DNA from: Parapedobacter deserti
Lineage (GTDB): Bacteria > Bacteroidota > Bacteroidia > Sphingobacteriales > Sphingobacteriaceae
Reading direction: 5' to 3'
Length of the DNA stretch: 64,000 nt
NCBI RefSeq assembly: GCF_042646065.1
Contig: NZ_JBHRTA010000008.1
Span: forward strand, 248,001-312,000
Shown: positions 17,364 to 26,303 of the stretch, one piece after another
Layout of the letters: each line of letters begins with the position of its first letter
Position numbering within the stretch: position 1 is the first letter of the stretch
The notes under the pieces: model-generated
Database searches by the model: none
What the model saw: only the letters and a program-made list of their open reading frames with translations
What the model was told of the DNA's origin: nothing
Position numbers and translations under genes: made by a program

Positions 17364-17493
17364 GCCTATCTTTATCTTTTTTGGGCATAAATAACTGTTT
17401 TTCAGTTGTTAATTCATTTTGATGCCTTTTGGTGCGTTTTGTTTTGCCCATCAATTCCAACGGCCCAGAGACAGGGGAAAAAAATCGGAAGTT

Positions 17494-17661
17494 ATGGTTA
17501 CTCAAAACACTTTCGGGGTGCCCTTTTTAATGAAAAAGGGCAAGGAGAGCAACGGCGCGGCGCCACCAACTCTTTATCTTGAACATTGTTATCTAAATCC
17601 CATACCATCCAATCAGCTCGTGTTGAATCCGAACATCGAGCAGAACGATGGGTGGGAATAA
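17494..17661 (+). pseudogene. Tyrosine-recombinase (integrase) N-terminal remnant
   Basis: From the ATG at 17494 the frame starts VTQNTFGVPFLMKKGKESNG and continues AAPPTLYL. This is the N-terminal signature of Bacteroidota site-specific integrases, usually written as TFGVLFFLKKxKxKNGEAPIY. Similarity stops after about 30 residues, the frame ends after 55 codons, and there is no catalytic domain (R-HxxR-Y). It lies 190 bp downstream of tRNA-Pro, the normal place for such an integrase, so it is probably what is left of an integrated element. Confidence 0.6.
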
Positions 17662-17695
17662 TTTTGTAAGTTTGATGTGATTATAAATTGATTTG

Positions 17696-19129
17696 ATGAT
17701 GAACAAACGACTATTCCTGAATGCAGTGGCATTATTGGCATTTCTGCCTGCCGCCGCGCAAACCGTACCACACAAACCTAACATCATATTCATCCTCGCG
17801 GATGATCTTGGCTATGGTGACCTAGGATGCTACGGCCAGGAGAAAATAGAGACGCCCCATATTGACCGGCTGGCCGGACAAGGGATGCGGTTTACCCAGT
17901 TTTATGCCGGGGCTACCGTTTGTGCTCCTTCACGATCGTCATTGCTCACGGGACAGCACACCGGCCATACGTTTATCCGTGGCAATAAAGAGATCCAGCC
18001 GGAAGGCCAATACCCACTGGCCGATTCGGTACAGACGTTTGCGCAGTTGCTCCAGCAATCTGGATACCGGACGGGTGCGTTCGGAAAGTGGGGCCTGGGC
18101 ATGGTCGGCACTTCCGGCGCGCCGGACAAGAAGGGATTTGATCACTTTTTTGGTTACAATTGCCAGCGACAGTCGCATCGGTATTATCCCACTCATCTGT
18201 GGGACAACGCTCAAAAAGTGGTACTGGAAGGGAATGATCTCGAGAGTAAGACGGTTTATGCTCCGCAATTAATCCAACAGAAAGCACTAGAATTTGTCGA
18301 ACAAAATAAAGATCATCCCTTCTTTGCGTTTATTCCGGTCGTGTTACCCCATGCGGAATTGCAAGGGCCGGATGATGCTTATTACAAGCGGTATAAAGGG
18401 CGGTTCGAGGAATACCCGCACAAAGGACAGGACTATGGGCCCGATGCCACAGTGGGCGGCTATGCGTCGATAGCCGACCCGAGGGCTACATTTGCCGGTA
18501 TGGTAAGTCGGCTGGATGGCTATGTGGGCGAGGTGTTGGCCACGTTGGATGAGTTGGGTTTGTCTGAAAATACACTGGTCATCTTCAGTAGTGACAACGG
18601 TCCTCACCAAGAGGGCGGCGCCGATCCCGACTTTTTCAACAGTGGCGGTGGTTTGCGGGGATACAAGCGGGATCTTTATGAGGGCGGTATCCGCGTGCCG
18701 TTTATCGTTCGCTGGCCTGGAAGGGTAGCCCCCGGTTCTCAGTCCGATTTTAACGGTGCTTTTTGGGACATCATGCCTACTTTAGTAGCTGTGGCAGGAT
18801 TAGAACGCCCGAACTATACGGACGGAGTGTCTTTTCTGCCTACGTTATTGGGAAAGGCCAGCCACCAGGAACAACATCCATATCTATATTGGGAGTTTCA
18901 CGAACTGGGAGGCAGGCAGGCCATCCGTTCGGGTAAGTGGAAGGCTATCCGGCTCAGCACATTGACCGCCCGTCCGGTCACTGAATTGTATAATCTGGAA
19001 ATCGATCCGGGAGAAACCACGGATTTGGCAGCCAACCACCCCGATGTGGTCGCTCGATTGGAAGCGTATATGGCTCAGGCACATCAAGAGAGCGATGTAT
19101 TTCCCTTTAAAAGCCGTATAGCAGATTAG
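17696..19129 (+). CDS. Secreted sulfatase (arylsulfatase family)
   Basis: 477 residues from the ATG at 17696. A signal peptide ends near PAAAQ. The alkaline-phosphatase-fold sulfatase domain starts NIIFILADDLGYGDLGCYG, which holds the metal-binding aspartates. The formylglycine motif is CAPSRSSLLTG, in which the Cys is converted by a sulfatase-modifying enzyme. GKWGLG and VIFSSDNGPHQEGG follow, and the C-terminal subdomain ends SDVFPF. It probably removes sulfate from a glycan or small ester in the periplasm. No SusCD or glycoside hydrolase genes adjoin it, so the substrate is unknown. A lone TAAGTTTG at 17667-17674 may be its -7 box. Confidence 0.9.
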   Translation: MMNKRLFLNAVALLAFLPAAAQTVPHKPNIIFILADDLGYGDLGCYGQEKIETPHIDRLAGQGMRFTQFYAGATVCAPSRSSLLTGQHTGHTFIRGNKEIQPEGQYPLADSVQTFAQLLQQSGYRTGAFGKWGLGMVGTSGAPDKKGFDHFFGYNCQRQSHRYYPTHLWDNAQKVVLEGNDLESKTVYAPQLIQQKALEFVEQNKDHPFFAFIPVVLPHAELQGPDDAYYKRYKGRFEEYPHKGQDYGPDATVGGYASIADPRATFAGMVSRLDGYVGEVLATLDELGLSENTLVIFSSDNGPHQEGGADPDFFNSGGGLRGYKRDLYEGGIRVPFIVRWPGRVAPGSQSDFNGAFWDIMPTLVAVAGLERPNYTDGVSFLPTLLGKASHQEQHPYLYWEFHELGGRQAIRSGKWKAIRLSTLTARPVTELYNLEIDPGETTDLAANHPDVVARLEAYMAQAHQESDVFPFKSRIAD

Positions 19130-19146
19130 ACACGCACTGCGAAACG

Positions 19147-19275
19147 ATGAAGCAAGCCGTTGGCACACGCGCTGCACCTGCGGCCAGACCGCTTTGCATT
19201 AGGAAGGTGGCAACTGGCAGTCTGGCTGCTGTCGCCTTGCTGTCAGGCTGCGACAAACACCCGGCAGACCGCTAG
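19147..19275 (+). CDS. Short ORF with a lipoprotein-like signal (possibly a truncated gene)
   Basis: 42 codons from an ATG at 19147 to a TAG at 19273. The last third reads SLAAVALLSGCDKHPADR, which has the shape of a lipoprotein signal peptide with lipobox LLSGC. The first 20 residues (VGTRAAPAARPLCIRK) do not look like a normal N-terminus. It sits in the eroded stretch behind the sulfatase. It may be a truncated lipoprotein or chance. Confidence 0.3.
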   Translation: MKQAVGTRAAPAARPLCIRKVATGSLAAVALLSGCDKHPADR

Positions 19276-19438
19276 CTCACGGCCAGCAGACCGCCATGCC
19301 ACGCGCGGCAGTTTGGCATCGGTTTTGGCGCAGGTAGATGTTCTGTAAGTTAGCTGTTTTTCCGAAGCTTGGCTGCTTTTTATTTCTCGCTTGCAACGGT
19401 TCTATCAATCGTTCTTTTTGCCGAAAGAAAAAGCTATT

Positions 19439-19815
19439 TTAAATGGAAGCTTTCGTCCATGTCTCCATCGCATCAACTGTACAACGAGAATGATCTGCTG
19501 CTTCGGCTACGCGGTGGAGGTGACAGCTAAAGGCACTCATGACCTCGCTTAGCTCGGTTTGAGATAACCGCCCTGGCCGCCTCCAAATCCGATGCAAGCT
19601 CCGTGTACATCCGGTCAAGCTTGCGGTTTCTTCCTCCAATTCCTTCACTCGTTTCCGTTCACTGCCGTCAAGCCCACTGTATCGCTGCCGCCATTTGTAA
19701 AAGGAGGCGCACTCCTGCCGTGTTCACGTGTGATCCGCTGAACGCTTTTGCCCGCCTCGAACTCTTTTTTAAGGATTCTACTGATCTGTTACGGTTTGAA
19801 TGGTTTCCCTTTCAT
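19439..19815 (-). mobile_element. Degraded IS3-family element (orfA plus a trace of orfB)
   Basis: On the minus strand from the ATG at 19815, an IS3-type orfA can be read across three lesions. MKGKPFKP is followed by an in-frame TAA, then QISRILKKEFEAGKSVQRIT and REHG (helix-turn-helix). After a frameshift comes ASFYKWRQRYSGLDGSERKR and VKELEEE, the leucine-zipper region. A second frameshift leads to KLDRMYTELASDLEAARAVI. The stop is at 19527. Beyond it, ADHSRCTVDAMETWTKAS recalls the DDE-domain stretch DDHSRE.xAxET of orfB, suggesting an internal deletion. Terminal inverted repeats are not recognisable. Confidence 0.75.
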
Positions 19816-19993
19816 AATACAATGCTAAAGTTATCGATCACTTTTCTATTCTCTAGCCGTCCTCTTTCGGGAAACCTTATACGCGAAAACAATATAGCTG
19901 CGCATCGAATTGCCAAAAATGCTAACTTTGTGTAACCTGTCTATTATTATTGAATAGAACGTTGTGAAACTTTGTGGGCGATAGAACCGAAAT

Positions 19994-20359
19994 ATGAAAA
20001 CAACACCCGAACACGATGAGCGAATGGCAAAAATGACTTTTGCATCGGTATATCCGCACTACCTGACAAAGATTGAGCGCAACGGCAGGACAAAAGAAGA
20101 GCTACATCAAGTAATTGCATGGCTGACAGGTTTTGACGATCAAAAACTTCAAAAATTGATTGACGATAACGTAACATTTGAAACATTCTTTGATCATGCC
20201 AAATTGAATCCAAATGCACACCTAATTACCGGGGTAATTTGCGGCTATCGAATCGAAGAAATTGAAAATTCTATAACAAAACAGGTGAGGTATTTGGATA
20301 AACTGGTAGACGAATTGGCGAAAGGCAAGAAGATGGAGAAGATTTTGCGAACAGTGTAA
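19994..20359 (+). CDS. DUF2200 family protein
   Basis: 121 residues matching the DUF2200 pattern: MTFASVYPHYLTKIERNGRT near the N-terminus, IAWLTGFDDQKL, VTFETFFDHAKLNPNAHLI, GVICGYRIEEIE and the C-terminal VRYLDKLVDELAKGKKMEKI. The function is unknown. The gene is clearly AT-richer than its neighbours and follows the IS3 and integrase remnants, so it may have arrived by transfer; it appears intact. Confidence 0.8.
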   Translation: MKTTPEHDERMAKMTFASVYPHYLTKIERNGRTKEELHQVIAWLTGFDDQKLQKLIDDNVTFETFFDHAKLNPNAHLITGVICGYRIEEIENSITKQVRYLDKLVDELAKGKKMEKILRTV

Positions 20360-20491
20360 AAAGGCTGTGATACAGGGTAAAATCGCTGTGATGCGATGCC
20401 CTGGGGCCACAGTGCGCTTCAACAATAAAAATTAACTAAAACAAATCATCGAATTTTCCGTTGTATATTTCAGGTTTAGGTTGATTAAGAG

Positions 20492-20522
20492 AAGTCCGGC
20501 TATCCCAAGACGCCGGGCTTTT
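20492..20522 (+). terminator. Probable terminator downstream of the DUF2200 gene
   Basis: AAGTCCGGC at 20492-20500 pairs with GCCGGGCTT at 20512-20520 (one G-T), followed by TTTT. It lies 130 bp past the gene, between DUF2200 and the opposite-strand NlpC/P60 gene. Confidence 0.6.
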
Positions 20523-20608
20523 CATTTGAACTCAAGCGTGCCCGTCGCCCCGAGAGCAGTGTATATGCAGCCGGAGTTTGGTGTACCGCGGCTGTATTTA
20601 TCTACGGA

Positions 20609-21190
20609 TTAGTTGACGGCTGGCTGAAGGCTTTCCGGTTCGTCTGGAGTTTCGATATTCGCCGTACGCATTCTGCCTCCATTGTAATAATAGCGCTTCC
20701 AATAGGCTTCATTCAGGTCACTAATCATCACGCCCCGGCTTGAAGAGGCATGAGCGAACTTATCGTCGCCAATGTATACACCCACATGGGTGATGTTGCG
20801 GCTTCTTATCTTAAAAAACACCAGGTCCCCGGGCTTGAGCTCGTCTTTCCGGATAGGATTTACCTGGGTATATATGTTGCGGCTATTATAACCTAACGTT
20901 GTATTGAATACCTGATCGTACAGCTCGTACGCAAACTTTGAGCAATCAACCCCTTTCTTTGTCGTACCACCTAACCGATAGGGTGTGCCTATCCATTCGT
21001 AGATAAATTGATAAAGTTTGGTGTTTGTAGTCGCTGAAACCGCTACGCCCATAATCTGTGAGAAGTAGTCTTTGGCCAAATTATCGGGATCGGACGGGTC
21101 AGTGGTCGGTTGTTCGGTTGCGATCTGCGCTTGCGATACGGCAAATAGGCAAGCAAATAGCATGGTAGCTACTAATGTCTTTTTTTTCAT
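20609..21190 (-). CDS. NlpC/P60 (C40) cell-wall peptidase
   Basis: 193 residues. A signal peptide (cleavage near SQAQ) is followed by a single NlpC/P60 domain. The catalytic Cys is C83 in KKGVDCSKFAYEL, the His is H135 in ITHVGVYIG, and the third polar residue is probably H147 in FAHASSSRG. Such enzymes cleave the gamma-D-Glu-diaminopimelate bond of peptidoglycan stem peptides. There is no SH3 or LysM cell-wall-binding domain. It is divergent from the thr operon. Confidence 0.88.
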   Translation of the reverse strand: MKKKTLVATMLFACLFAVSQAQIATEQPTTDPSDPDNLAKDYFSQIMGVAVSATTNTKLYQFIYEWIGTPYRLGGTTKKGVDCSKFAYELYDQVFNTTLGYNSRNIYTQVNPIRKDELKPGDLVFFKIRSRNITHVGVYIGDDKFAHASSSRGVMISDLNEAYWKRYYYNGGRMRTANIETPDEPESLQPAVN

Positions 21191-21368
21191 TAAATTGCCT
21201 CTTTATGAAACATACAGACGTTGATTGTTTATAGTGGATGGCATATCGCATCCGTTGGCATGCAAAACTATGGTAAATATCTCAATCGTGCAAGAAAAAA
21301 ATAGGACAGACGATATTTGTTTGAAAATTTGTAAAAAATGCCGGGATCACAAAAAAATGACTTTTTTC

Positions 21369-21399
21369 TTGTTAATTTCAAAATAAAGGGTTTCCTTTG
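21369..21399 (+). promoter_or_regulatory. Promoter of the thr leader and operon
   Basis: TTG at 21369-21371 and TTCCTTTG at 21392-21399 (one mismatch to TAnnTTTG) are 20 bp apart. Transcription would begin near 21406, just before the leader peptide at 21419. Confidence 0.55.
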
Positions 21400-21418
21400 T
21401 CGCGGAAATTTCAAAAAA

Positions 21419-21493
21419 ATGAATAACAATACGACGATTTCGACACCAACGACCACCGGCCATCGGCACGGAGGAGGCAGGTTTATGTTGTAA
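21419..21493 (+). CDS. thrL: Threonine operon leader peptide
   Basis: 24 codons from the ATG at 21419 to the TAA at 21491. Residues 5-13 are TTISTPTTT: six Thr and one Ile in nine residues. The peptide is followed within 25 bp by a terminator hairpin, then thrA. This is the layout of ribosome-mediated attenuation as in the E. coli thr leader: scarce charged tRNA-Thr stalls the ribosome and prevents the terminator. The gene name is by analogy. The tail HRHGGGRFML lies over the segment that could form the antiterminator. Confidence 0.8.
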   Translation: MNNNTTISTPTTTGHRHGGGRFML

Positions 21494-21517
21494 TCGAAAG
21501 CATTAAATAACATAAGG

Positions 21518-21547
21518 CGCCTTCCTCGAATACAGGGAGGCGTTTTT
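21518..21547 (+). promoter_or_regulatory. Attenuator terminator of thrABC
   Basis: CGCCTTCC at 21518-21525 pairs with GGGAGGCG at 21535-21542 (one T-G), followed by TTTTT. It lies between the Thr-rich leader and thrA. GGAGGC inside the leader (about 21474-21479) could pair with GCCTTC of the left arm as an antiterminator. Confidence 0.75.
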
Positions 21548-21571
21548 GGTTTCATAAGGTTTTCAAAAGGT

Positions 21572-24025
21572 ATGACTATGAAGATACTCAAGTTTGGCGG
21601 CACATCGGTAGGATCAGCAGACAGCATTAGGTCGGTGCTCGACATCGTCCGCGCATCACATGAATCGGGCGCCTGCCCGGTAGTGGTATTGTCTGCGATG
21701 GGCGGGGTAACCAATCTGCTTACCCAGCTGGCGGAGAATGCGGCGGAGGGCAGGGACTTTGCAGAAGGACTGGCAGAAATGGAAAACCGCCATTTTTCTG
21801 TGGTAAGGCAGCTGATTGGGGTAAAGCACCAAAATCCAGTTTTTACGAAGTTAAAAATCTACCTGAATGAATTGGAAGATCTGCTACAGGGGGTGTTCAA
21901 TCTTCGCGAGCTCAGTCCGCAAAGTAAAGATCTGATATTGAGCTATGGCGAAAGATGCTCAGCTTTTCTTGTCAGTAAGGTGGCTGAGCAGTATTTCCCA
22001 GGCGCGCTGTACGTCGATGCCACCCAATTAATTCGGACAGATAGCCACTTTGGCAGCGCGCATGTAGATCAGGTGCTCTCTGAGCAACTCATCAACACAT
22101 TCGTTACCTCCAACTCGGGGAGGTTATTGTTTGTCACTGGATTTATCGCTGCAAATGAGCAGGGGCGGGTTACCACACTGGGGAGGGGCGGCAGCGATTA
22201 TACTGCGGCGATCATAGGCGCTGCAGTCGGTGCCACAGCCATCGAAATCTGGACTGATGTAAACGGCATGCTCACCGCTGATCCCCGTATTGTCAAAAAG
22301 GCTTTTTCGCTGCCGGTGCTTTCTTACACCGAAGCCATGGAACTGTCCTACTTTGGGGCTAAGGTGATCTATCCGCCCACCATGATCCCGGCGTTTCTCA
22401 AGAAAATCCCGATCGTGATTCGAAACACATTCAATACCGCATTTGCGGGTACAATTATACAACATGACAGCGGCAAAACAGCTCTTCCCATCAAAGGCAT
22501 TTCGTCTATTCCTGAGATCAGCGTAATCAATTTGGTCGGAAGCGGTATGGTAGGCCGGGCCGGCTTTAGCGGACGGCTGTTTACGTTACTGGCGAGAGAG
22601 CAGATCAACGTAGTGCTGATTACGCAATCGTCGTCCGAACACAGTATTACCTTTGCCGTGCATCCTGGCGATGTGCTGCGAGCCAAAGGTTTGATCGAAA
22701 ATGAATTTGAACTGGAGCTGGTGGCCAACAAGTTGTCGCCACCCGAGATCGAAGATAACCTTTCGGTACTGGCCATTGTAGGTGAAAACATGAAGCAGAC
22801 GCCCGGCATGTCCGGCAAACTGTTTCACGCGCTTGGAAGAAACGGCATTAATGTCAGGGCGATTGCCCAGGGATCATCCGAATACAATATCTCGGTCATC
22901 ATCTCACAATCTGATCTCTCAAAAGCGCTCAATGCGGTACATGACGCGTTCTTCGCTCAGCTGAATAAGACGTTGCATGTGTTCAATGCCGGGACGGGAA
23001 ACATCGGCACGACGCTCTTCAGGCAGTTGCGTGAACAGCATCGTTTTTTGTTGGACCATAATGATATCGAAATAAAGGTAGTGGGAATCGCCAACTCGCG
23101 CCGCATGTTGTTCAACGGCGATGGAATTGGGTTGTCTGACTGGGAAGAGCAGCTGCAGCGGGCGGGAGAACAAGCCGACTTAGCTAAGTTTGTGTCACGG
23201 ATGAAGTTAATGAACCTACCCAACTGCGTATTCATAGACAACACTGCCAGCGAACAACCAATCCGCTACTATGAAGAAATTTTCAAGTCGAATATTTCGG
23301 TTGTTACCTGTAATAAGATAGCTAATTCCGGCCCGTATAACCAGTACAGGAGTTTGAAAGATACGGCCCGTAAGCATGGCGTCGATTTTTTCTATGAAAC
23401 CAATGTGGGCGCGGGGCTTCCCATTGTCCGGGTACTCCGCGATTTGATGATGAGCGGCGATCGCATTATCCGCATCGAGGCCATTCTTTCTGGAACAATC
23501 TCCTACATTTTCAACAATTTTACCGGCGGCGCCTCATTCCATGAGGTGGTAAGCACAGCCCAGCAACTTGGGTATACTGAGCCGGATCCACGTGATGACC
23601 TGAAAGGCACCGATTTCATGCGGAAAATGCTGATCTTGGCGAGAGACGCCGGCCATCCCCTCGAACCCGAAGATGTGCACTTAGGCGCCATACTGCCAAC
23701 GGCTTGCACCCAGGCGGCTTCGGTCGACGAGTTTTACCGAGAGTTAGCTGCGGCGGATGATTACTTCAACGATTTGAAGTTGAAAGCGCAGAAAGAAAAC
23801 AAGGTGTTGCGATACATTGGCAAACTGGAGGATGGACAAGTGTCTATTGCCTTAGAACTGGTAGGCGATGGTCATCCCTTTTTTGCACTTTCCGGCAGCG
23901 ACAATATCATTTCATTTACAACGGAAAGGTACAAAGAACGCCCGTTGGTTGTAAAAGGGCCCGGGGCAGGGGCAGAGGTGACGGCCGCTGGCGTCTTCGC
24001 TGATCTGGTTAACGTAGGCGCTTAA
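21572..24025 (+). CDS. thrA: Bifunctional aspartate kinase/homoserine dehydrogenase
   Basis: 817 residues (M3 at 21578 also possible). The N-terminal amino-acid-kinase domain starts KILKFGGTSVGSADSI, with TLGRGGSDYTAAIIG and WTDVNGMLTADPRIV. Two ACT domains in the middle (about 310-470, VINLVGSGMVGRAG and VLAIVGENMKQTPG) give allosteric control. The C-terminal homoserine dehydrogenase (about 475-817) has a Rossmann motif FNAGTGNIGTTLF and FYETNVGAGLPIVRVLRDL. It catalyses the first and third steps from aspartate to threonine and homoserine. It heads thrABC behind the attenuator. Confidence 0.96.
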   Translation: MTMKILKFGGTSVGSADSIRSVLDIVRASHESGACPVVVLSAMGGVTNLLTQLAENAAEGRDFAEGLAEMENRHFSVVRQLIGVKHQNPVFTKLKIYLNELEDLLQGVFNLRELSPQSKDLILSYGERCSAFLVSKVAEQYFPGALYVDATQLIRTDSHFGSAHVDQVLSEQLINTFVTSNSGRLLFVTGFIAANEQGRVTTLGRGGSDYTAAIIGAAVGATAIEIWTDVNGMLTADPRIVKKAFSLPVLSYTEAMELSYFGAKVIYPPTMIPAFLKKIPIVIRNTFNTAFAGTIIQHDSGKTALPIKGISSIPEISVINLVGSGMVGRAGFSGRLFTLLAREQINVVLITQSSSEHSITFAVHPGDVLRAKGLIENEFELELVANKLSPPEIEDNLSVLAIVGENMKQTPGMSGKLFHALGRNGINVRAIAQGSSEYNISVIISQSDLSKALNAVHDAFFAQLNKTLHVFNAGTGNIGTTLFRQLREQHRFLLDHNDIEIKVVGIANSRRMLFNGDGIGLSDWEEQLQRAGEQADLAKFVSRMKLMNLPNCVFIDNTASEQPIRYYEEIFKSNISVVTCNKIANSGPYNQYRSLKDTARKHGVDFFYETNVGAGLPIVRVLRDLMMSGDRIIRIEAILSGTISYIFNNFTGGASFHEVVSTAQQLGYTEPDPRDDLKGTDFMRKMLILARDAGHPLEPEDVHLGAILPTACTQAASVDEFYRELAAADDYFNDLKLKAQKENKVLRYIGKLEDGQVSIALELVGDGHPFFALSGSDNIISFTTERYKERPLVVKGPGAGAEVTAAGVFADLVNVGA

Positions 24026-24035
24026 GTATATTATC

Positions 24036-24977
24036 ATGGAAAAGGATTGTGTACATGTATTTGCGCCAGCCACGGTGGCCAACATAGTTTGCGGATTTGA
24101 TGTTCTCGGTTTTGCACTGGATGAGCCGGGGGACGAGGTGACGCTTAGGCGGACGGATAAGACGGGAGTGCACTTGGTAAACATCACGGGCGACGGCGGG
24201 AGACTGCCGCGCGAGGCCGAAAAGAATACCGTCAGCGCGAGCGTGATGACTTTTCTCAAACATATCGGCCGTACCGGCATCGGTGTAGAGATTGAACTGC
24301 ACAAGCAGATGCCCGTCGGCAGTGGCCTGGGTTCGAGCGCGGCAAGCACCGTTGCTGGACTGTTTGCCATCAACACGCTGTTGGGGAGCCCGCTTTCGCG
24401 GCGTGATTTGCTACCCTTTGCCATACAAGGTGAAGCGCTGGCGTGCGGCCACGGACACGCGGACAATGTTGCTCCTGCCTTGCTGGGGGGCATTACGCTG
24501 GTCAGGAGCTACGAACCATTGGATGTTATCGCGCTACCAGCACCCCAGTCGTTGTATGCCGCTGTCGTGTTTCCCCATGTAGACGTGCCGACCCGTGATG
24601 CACGGCAGATGATCCGGACGAAGGTATCACTTAAGGAAGCCGTGGTTCAATGGGGAAATATCGCCGGCCTGGTGTCTGGGCTTTTTACCGCTGACTATGA
24701 CCTAATAGGGCGCAGTATGCATGACGTACTCATCGAGCCTACGCGGGCGATTCTGATCCCCGAGTTTTATGAAATGCGCAAATTAGCCATGGATGCCGGG
24801 GCGTTGGGTTTCGGTATTTCGGGTTCGGGCCCTTCCGTGTTTGCCTTTGTACAAAGCAGGGAAACTGCCGCCCGCATCACCTCGGCGATCCAATCCCATT
24901 TGATGCAGCAGGGCATCGAAAGCAATGGATATGTCTCCGGTATCAACCTTGAAGGGCCGAGGGAAGTAAATAGTTAA
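24036..24977 (+). CDS. thrB: Homoserine kinase
   Basis: 313 residues of the GHMP kinase family. It phosphorylates homoserine for threonine synthase. The ATP-binding loop is PVGSGLGSSAASTVAG; an N-terminal VFAPATVANIVCGFDVLGFA and a C-terminal FGISGSGPSVFAF complete the fold. It begins 10 bp after thrA and ends 17 bp before thrC, so the three are one transcript. Confidence 0.96.
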   Translation: MEKDCVHVFAPATVANIVCGFDVLGFALDEPGDEVTLRRTDKTGVHLVNITGDGGRLPREAEKNTVSASVMTFLKHIGRTGIGVEIELHKQMPVGSGLGSSAASTVAGLFAINTLLGSPLSRRDLLPFAIQGEALACGHGHADNVAPALLGGITLVRSYEPLDVIALPAPQSLYAAVVFPHVDVPTRDARQMIRTKVSLKEAVVQWGNIAGLVSGLFTADYDLIGRSMHDVLIEPTRAILIPEFYEMRKLAMDAGALGFGISGSGPSVFAFVQSRETAARITSAIQSHLMQQGIESNGYVSGINLEGPREVNS

Positions 24978-24994
24978 ATCAGCAAAGAACAACA

Positions 24995-26302
24995 ATGCAA
25001 TTTTACAGTACAAACAACAGAGACCTGCGCGTACCCTTCAGGGAAGCCGTCTTCAATAGCTTGCCAGCTGATAAAGGGCTGTATATGCCGGAGATGATCA
25101 CACGGCTTGATCCCTATTTCATCGGAAATATTCATCGGTACTCGCTGCAGGAGATCGCCGTCCAAGTGGCTTCACCCCTGATCGGTGACGATATTCCCAC
25201 GGCGGAGCTGCAGCGGATAGTGCGTGAAGCCCTCGATTTCGAAGCACCTGTACGGCCACTCGACGACGGAATGGCGGTGCTGGAGCTGTTTCACGGACCC
25301 TCGCTGGCATTTAAGGACTTTGGCGCCCGCTTTATGAGTCGCGTCATGGCGTTCCTAGCCCATACCGATGACACGGTACTGGATGTACTGGTCGCTACGT
25401 CGGGCGATACAGGTGGTGCAGTCGCCATGGGCTTTCTTGGCGTGCCGGGTACACGGGTGACCATCCTGTTCCCTAAGGGTAAGGTGAGCCCCGTACAGGA
25501 ACTGCAGCTGACGACTAACGGGCAAAACATACGTGCCATTGAGATAGACGGCACCTTCGATGATTGTCAGGCCTTGGTTAAAGAGGCTTTTAATGATGAG
25601 CAATTGAAAGGTGTCTTCAGGCTTACTTCCGCTAATTCCATTAATATTGCCCGCCTTATTCCGCAGGCATTTTATTATTTCCATGCATATGCGCAGGCCC
25701 GTTCACAGGGGATCAGCGATGTGGTTTTTTCCGTGCCAAGTGGTAATTTCGGCAATATCGGTGCGGGCTTGCTTGCCCACAAAATGGGCCTGCCGGTGAG
25801 ACACTTTATTGCCGCTACCAACGCGAACGATACGGTGCCGCGTTTCCTCGCCAACGGCCGGTATGAGCCCCGTCCATCCGTGCAGACCTTAGCCAATGCC
25901 ATGGACGTGGGCAACCCGAGTAACTGGGTGCGGATCATGGATCTATTCAACGACGACCGCGAACCCCTGAGGCAGGTCGTTTCTTCCCACGCTTTTACGG
26001 ATTCGCAGGTGCGTGAAGCAATTTCTGCACTGTTTGAACGGTATAATTACATTGCATGTCCGCATACGGCAATCGCTTGGTTAGCCGCTGCGGCTTATCG
26101 TCGCCACCACCCCGGCGAATATGCAACCGTGTTTCTGTCTACGGCACATCCATGTAAATTTCCTGAAGTGTTTCCAGATGAAATAGCGAAAGCAATCACT
26201 GCTCCTGAGCAAGTAAGGATGCTGAAAAAGCGGAAAAAGGATATCATGAAACTGGGTAAGGATTTCAGCGGGTTCAAAAAGTATTTGCTGGAAAACGCAT
26301 AG
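24995..26302 (+). CDS. thrC: Threonine synthase
   Basis: 435 residues. It converts phosphohomoserine to threonine using PLP. The PLP lysine is in SLAFKDFGARFMSRV. SGDTGGAVAMGFLG and the phosphate-binding VPSGNFGNIGAGLLA are also intact. This is the long (fold-type II, bacterial/yeast-like) form with the N-terminal FREAVFNSLPADKGLYMPE. It ends the operon and abuts the convergent binding-protein gene with a single base between the stops. Confidence 0.96.
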   Translation: MQFYSTNNRDLRVPFREAVFNSLPADKGLYMPEMITRLDPYFIGNIHRYSLQEIAVQVASPLIGDDIPTAELQRIVREALDFEAPVRPLDDGMAVLELFHGPSLAFKDFGARFMSRVMAFLAHTDDTVLDVLVATSGDTGGAVAMGFLGVPGTRVTILFPKGKVSPVQELQLTTNGQNIRAIEIDGTFDDCQALVKEAFNDEQLKGVFRLTSANSINIARLIPQAFYYFHAYAQARSQGISDVVFSVPSGNFGNIGAGLLAHKMGLPVRHFIAATNANDTVPRFLANGRYEPRPSVQTLANAMDVGNPSNWVRIMDLFNDDREPLRQVVSSHAFTDSQVREAISALFERYNYIACPHTAIAWLAAAAYRRHHPGEYATVFLSTAHPCKFPEVFPDEIAKAITAPEQVRMLKKRKKDIMKLGKDFSGFKKYLLENA

Positions 26303-26303
26303 C

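Noticed and set aside
21268..21714. 148-codon minus-strand frame covering the thr leader and thrA start
   Set aside because: It overlaps the attenuator and conserved thrA sequence on the opposite strand; no family features.
23177..23188. TAAGTTTG promoter-like box inside thrA
   Set aside because: It lies within conserved coding sequence in the middle of the operon and has no role there that I can support.
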